From JBKJTP01 sp046590195 (lineage in GTDB: Bacteria; Bacteroidota; Ignavibacteria; Palsa-1295): DNA of 7,050 nt. The stretch is taken from the NCBI GenBank assembly GCA_046590195.1, contig JBKJTP010000210.1:1-7050 (forward strand). The letters are read 5' to 3'. The notes below the pieces were generated by a model. It was not told where the DNA came from. It did not search any database and saw nothing but the letters and a program-made list of their open reading frames with translations. The translations under genes and the position numbers were made by a program. Positions 4,535 through 7,050 of the stretch are shown piece after piece (position 1 is the first letter of the stretch; each line of letters opens with the position of its first letter).

Positions 4535-5980
4535 ATGTCTGAGATCTCCTCACAGGTCCGCGTAAGATTTGCACCGTCACCGACGGGCTTCGTCCACGTT
4601 GGCTCTCTACGCACAGCGCTCTATTGCTATCTCTTCGCACGCCATCATAAGGGCGTCAATGTGCTTCGCATTGAAGATACGGATCGCACGCGACTAGTCG
4701 AAGGCGCTGTCGATAATTTGCTTTCGACGATGTTGTGGGCTGGCATCACTTTCGATGAGGGACCGACACAAGGCGGTGAGTACGGACCATACGTGCAAAG
4801 CGAACGCACGGATCTCTATCGCAAGCATGCCGACGAACTCGTCACGAACGGCAAGGCATACTACTGCTTCTGCACCAGCGAGCGACTCGATCAGGTGCGC
4901 AAGGCACAGCAGGCGGCGAGCCAGGCACCGATGTACGATCGTCATTGCCGCAATCTTTCAAAAGAAGAGGTCGATCAGCGCCGCGCTGCCGGTGAGCCTT
5001 TCGTTGTGCGATTGCGCATTCCTATTGGCGAGATGATCCGCTTCAACGACATCGTTCGTGGCGACATCGAGTTTGACTCAAAGAACATCGACGATCAGGT
5101 GCTGATGAAGTCGGATGGCTTCCCGACGTACCATCTCGCGAACGTTGTTGACGATCACTACATGAAGATCACGCATGTGATCCGTGGTGAAGAGTGGTTG
5201 CCATCAACGCCAAAGCATGTCATTCTCTATCAGTCATTCGGTTGGCAGCATCCGGAGTTCGCGCATCTTCCGCTGTTGCTGAATCCTGATCGCAGCAAGC
5301 TCTCGAAGCGTCAGGGCGATGTAGCTGTTGAAGACTATAAGGATAAGGGCTATCTGCCAGAGGCATTGATCAATTTCGTTGCGCTGCTTGGATGGAATCC
5401 GTCAGCGACCGAGGAGATCTTTTCGATGCAGGATCTGATCGATGGATTCAATCTCGAGAAGGTGAACAAGGGCGGCGCCGTCTTCGGACGTGAGAAGCTT
5501 GACTGGATGAACTCGGAATATCTCCGCAAAATGCAGCCGAGCGAGATCCTTGTGCATGTTAAGCCGATCGCAACAGCTCGAGGCTACAATGTGTCTGACG
5601 AATACCTCACATCGGTCATACGCCTGATGCAAGAGCGTGCGCGCACAACGAATGACTTCGTTGATTTCGCGAGCTACTTCTACGCACCTCCTACAACATT
5701 CGAAGAGAAGTACAAGGAGAAGCATTGGACGCCTGCCGCGAAAGAAAATCTGCAGTCGATCTTATCAGAGTTTAGACAGAGCGACTGGTCGCACACAGCA
5801 CTCGAAGCAGTGCTGCGAAAAGAAGCTGAGACGAAAGGCATCAGCGCAGGAAAGCTCATTCATCCGATCCGCTTGGCTGTAACAGGCCAGGGCTTTGGTC
5901 CCGGACTCTTCGAACTCCTCGAAGTCATCGGCAAGGAGCAGGTCATCTCCCGCATCGAGCACGCACTGGACACACTGTAA
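4535..5980 (+). CDS. gltX: Glutamyl-tRNA synthetase
   Basis: This class I aminoacyl-tRNA synthetase charges tRNA-Glu with glutamate in the cytoplasm. I place the start at the ATG at 4535, giving 481 residues. An in-frame TTG at 4478 would add 19 residues, but that stretch is the terminator hairpin, and normal GluRS begin a few residues before the V-R-V-R-F-A-P-S-P-T-G strand. PSPTG is at residues 14-18, the HIGH-type motif is HVGS at 21-24, RIEDTDR at 45-51, GEEWL at 218-222, and the KMSKS-type motif is KLSKR at 255-259. Cys111 and Cys113 (CFC) with His137/Cys138 match the zinc-binding insert of many GluRS. The rest is the helical anticodon-binding region. Length is normal. Whether it also charges tRNA-Gln cannot be told. 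No Shine-Dalgarno sequence is visible. The lipoprotein gene follows after 8 nt. Confidence 0.97.
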   Translation: MSEISSQVRVRFAPSPTGFVHVGSLRTALYCYLFARHHKGVNVLRIEDTDRTRLVEGAVDNLLSTMLWAGITFDEGPTQGGEYGPYVQSERTDLYRKHADELVTNGKAYYCFCTSERLDQVRKAQQAASQAPMYDRHCRNLSKEEVDQRRAAGEPFVVRLRIPIGEMIRFNDIVRGDIEFDSKNIDDQVLMKSDGFPTYHLANVVDDHYMKITHVIRGEEWLPSTPKHVILYQSFGWQHPEFAHLPLLLNPDRSKLSKRQGDVAVEDYKDKGYLPEALINFVALLGWNPSATEEIFSMQDLIDGFNLEKVNKGGAVFGREKLDWMNSEYLRKMQPSEILVHVKPIATARGYNVSDEYLTSVIRLMQERARTTNDFVDFASYFYAPPTTFEEKYKEKHWTPAAKENLQSILSEFRQSDWSHTALEAVLRKEAETKGISAGKLIHPIRLAVTGQGFGPGLFELLEVIGKEQVISRIEHALDTL

Positions 5981-5988
5981 TTGCTTTG

Positions 5989-7050
5989 TTGAAAGCAGTG
6001 ACAGTCATCAGACTTCTGGCGCTTCTCTGCTTGGGGATCGCCTCTTCCTGCGGCACGATGTCGAGTGCGAATCGACCGCTGGTCACAACGCTTGGTGCGA
6101 TCAAGCTAGATACTTCCGCCGCATACCCAAGTGGGAGCACACCCGTCATTCTAGATGCAGGGGAGGGCAGCGTCATCACTGTTGGTCAGGATGCGGATGG
6201 CTTGCTTCATCTGATCCGTATTGATCGAGAGATGAAGAAGATATGGCAACTCGAAATTGGTCTTGGCGCGAGCGATCGCTTCGAGTCAACGGGCTTGCAT
6301 ATTCAAGATGGGAAGTTGCATGTGCCAGCGCTTTACTCACACGCCGATGGAGTGACGGAGTATAAGATGCACTTGGTCGACATCGTGGCAGGCGATGCAT
6401 CGACGGCAACAACATTTCTCAGACTCAATCGTAATGATGTTGGCGCACTTCCTAACGAATTCGCATCGGATGCAAGAATAGCTTCACAGGATCTGGTACG
6501 CTCGGTGTGGACGCCCGATAGCTCGAAGGTGTTGCTGTTCAAGCAATACGCTACTGGCAATGGACGCATCTCGATCGAGATGATGCTCTACAAGCGAGGT
6601 TTCTCGTTGATCACGAAGAACAATGTCGACTTTCGACTCGATACAAACACACAGCGTTTGATCGGCATCTTGCCCGATAACGACGGCGTCGCATACATCT
6701 TTCTTCACAACGTCGCTGATTCATCGATCGAAGTCGGCCGCTTCGAGATACTGGGCTCGAAGAGACTTCGTACGCTCAAGCACCAACTTCCGAGTGCATC
6801 TGTCGCAGGATCCATCGCAATTGCTCCACGTGGACACGCGTATGTAGCTTGCACGTCATTGCATAATGCTGGGGCTAGGGTTCAGCTAGTCGACTTTGAT
6901 TTCTACGCTGACAAACCTCGAGCAATCGAAGTAGCAGCGACAACCATGTCGCCGCCATCCCTTTCTGTCCCAGTCGTTTATGTCGTACCCGAGCAGGATA
7001 GAGTGTTGGTTCAACAGCCCGGTCCAGTAATAGGGGATGCCGCACTTAGG
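5989..7050 (+). CDS. Probable exported lipoprotein with beta-propeller-like stretches, 3' end missing
   Basis: From TTG at 5989 the frame stays open for 354 codons to the right edge, with no stop, which is very unlikely by chance. The first ATG in frame (6058) would remove the signal sequence. With the TTG start the N-terminus is M-K-A-V-T-V-I-R, then a hydrophobic core (9-18) and A-S-S-C-G with Cys21 as the probable lipidated residue. The lipobox is not the best form (Ala rather than Leu at -3). GTG at 5998 is an alternative start. The mature part has blade-like repeats such as GQDADGLLHLIRID (66-79) with KKIWQLEIG (83-91), then LHIQDGKLHVPALYS (102-116), resembling PQQ/WD-type propellers. 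It is 8 nt after gltX, so probably co-transcribed. Function unknown; the link to gltX is only positional. Confidence 0.85.
   Translation, partial: MKAVTVIRLLALLCLGIASSCGTMSSANRPLVTTLGAIKLDTSAAYPSGSTPVILDAGEGSVITVGQDADGLLHLIRIDREMKKIWQLEIGLGASDRFESTGLHIQDGKLHVPALYSHADGVTEYKMHLVDIVAGDASTATTFLRLNRNDVGALPNEFASDARIASQDLVRSVWTPDSSKVLLFKQYATGNGRISIEMMLYKRGFSLITKNNVDFRLDTNTQRLIGILPDNDGVAYIFLHNVADSSIEVGRFEILGSKRLRTLKHQLPSASVAGSIAIAPRGHAYVACTSLHNAGARVQLVDFDFYADKPRAIEVAATTMSPPSLSVPVVYVVPEQDRVLVQQPGPVIGDAALR

Noticed and set aside
4455..4535. T-box riboswitch in front of gltX
   Set aside because: No T-box consensus, specifier loop or antiterminator was recognised, and the leader after tRNA-His is too short for one.
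5895..6224. Rightward 109-codon frame spanning the gltX end and the next gene
   Set aside because: It overlaps the real gltX end and the lipoprotein start in another frame; the product is Ser/His-rich and unlike a protein.
6176..6708. Leftward frames opposite the right-edge gene
   Set aside because: The rightward frame is open for 354 codons with a signal sequence, so these are shadows.

Overview
This is a bacterial chromosomal segment with densely packed genes on both strands. Several signs point to the Bacteroidota/Chlorobiota side of the tree. No start codon has a clear Shine-Dalgarno sequence. Two genes carry a TAnnTTTG box, the Bacteroidota-type -7 promoter element, just before the ATG. 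A small FlbD-like protein, a YeaQ/GlsB membrane protein and an exported lipoprotein lie close together. This lineage call is an inference; no marker gene in the window settles it.

Left part (1-2304). A serine beta-lactamase-like hydrolase enters from the left edge. Its SxxK nucleophile motif lies outside the window. It meets a leftward pair tail to tail with no spacer. That pair is a 67-residue protein followed, after 2 nt, by an exported alpha/beta-hydrolase whose nucleophile and acid positions both look substituted. A terminator hairpin at about 2249-2283 separates this pair from the next leftward unit.

Middle part (2305-4076). A YeaQ/GlsB-type membrane protein is read leftward, possibly with a 38-codon upstream ORF. 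Divergent from it is a GAF-like plus SpoIIE/PP2C phosphatase of the RsbU type, a regulator of partner-switching stress or sigma-factor circuits. No anti-sigma or anti-anti-sigma partner is visible here.

Right part (4077-7050). tRNA-Arg(UCU) and tRNA-His(GUG) flank a fold-back element built of 7-nt units and bordered by two perfect hairpins. A strong intrinsic terminator follows tRNA-His. It ends about 20 nt before the real ATG of gltX (glutamyl-tRNA synthetase), so the long reading frame that begins upstream with TTG is over-extended. Eight nt after gltX a second frame opens with TTG and runs off the right edge. It encodes a probable lipoprotein of at least 354 residues with beta-propeller-like stretches.

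No CRISPR array, transposase, phage gene or obvious defence system is visible. The parts that most deserve a second look are the inter-tRNA repeat element, the gltX leader, the substituted hydrolase, and the lipoprotein whose start codon sits in a hairpin loop.
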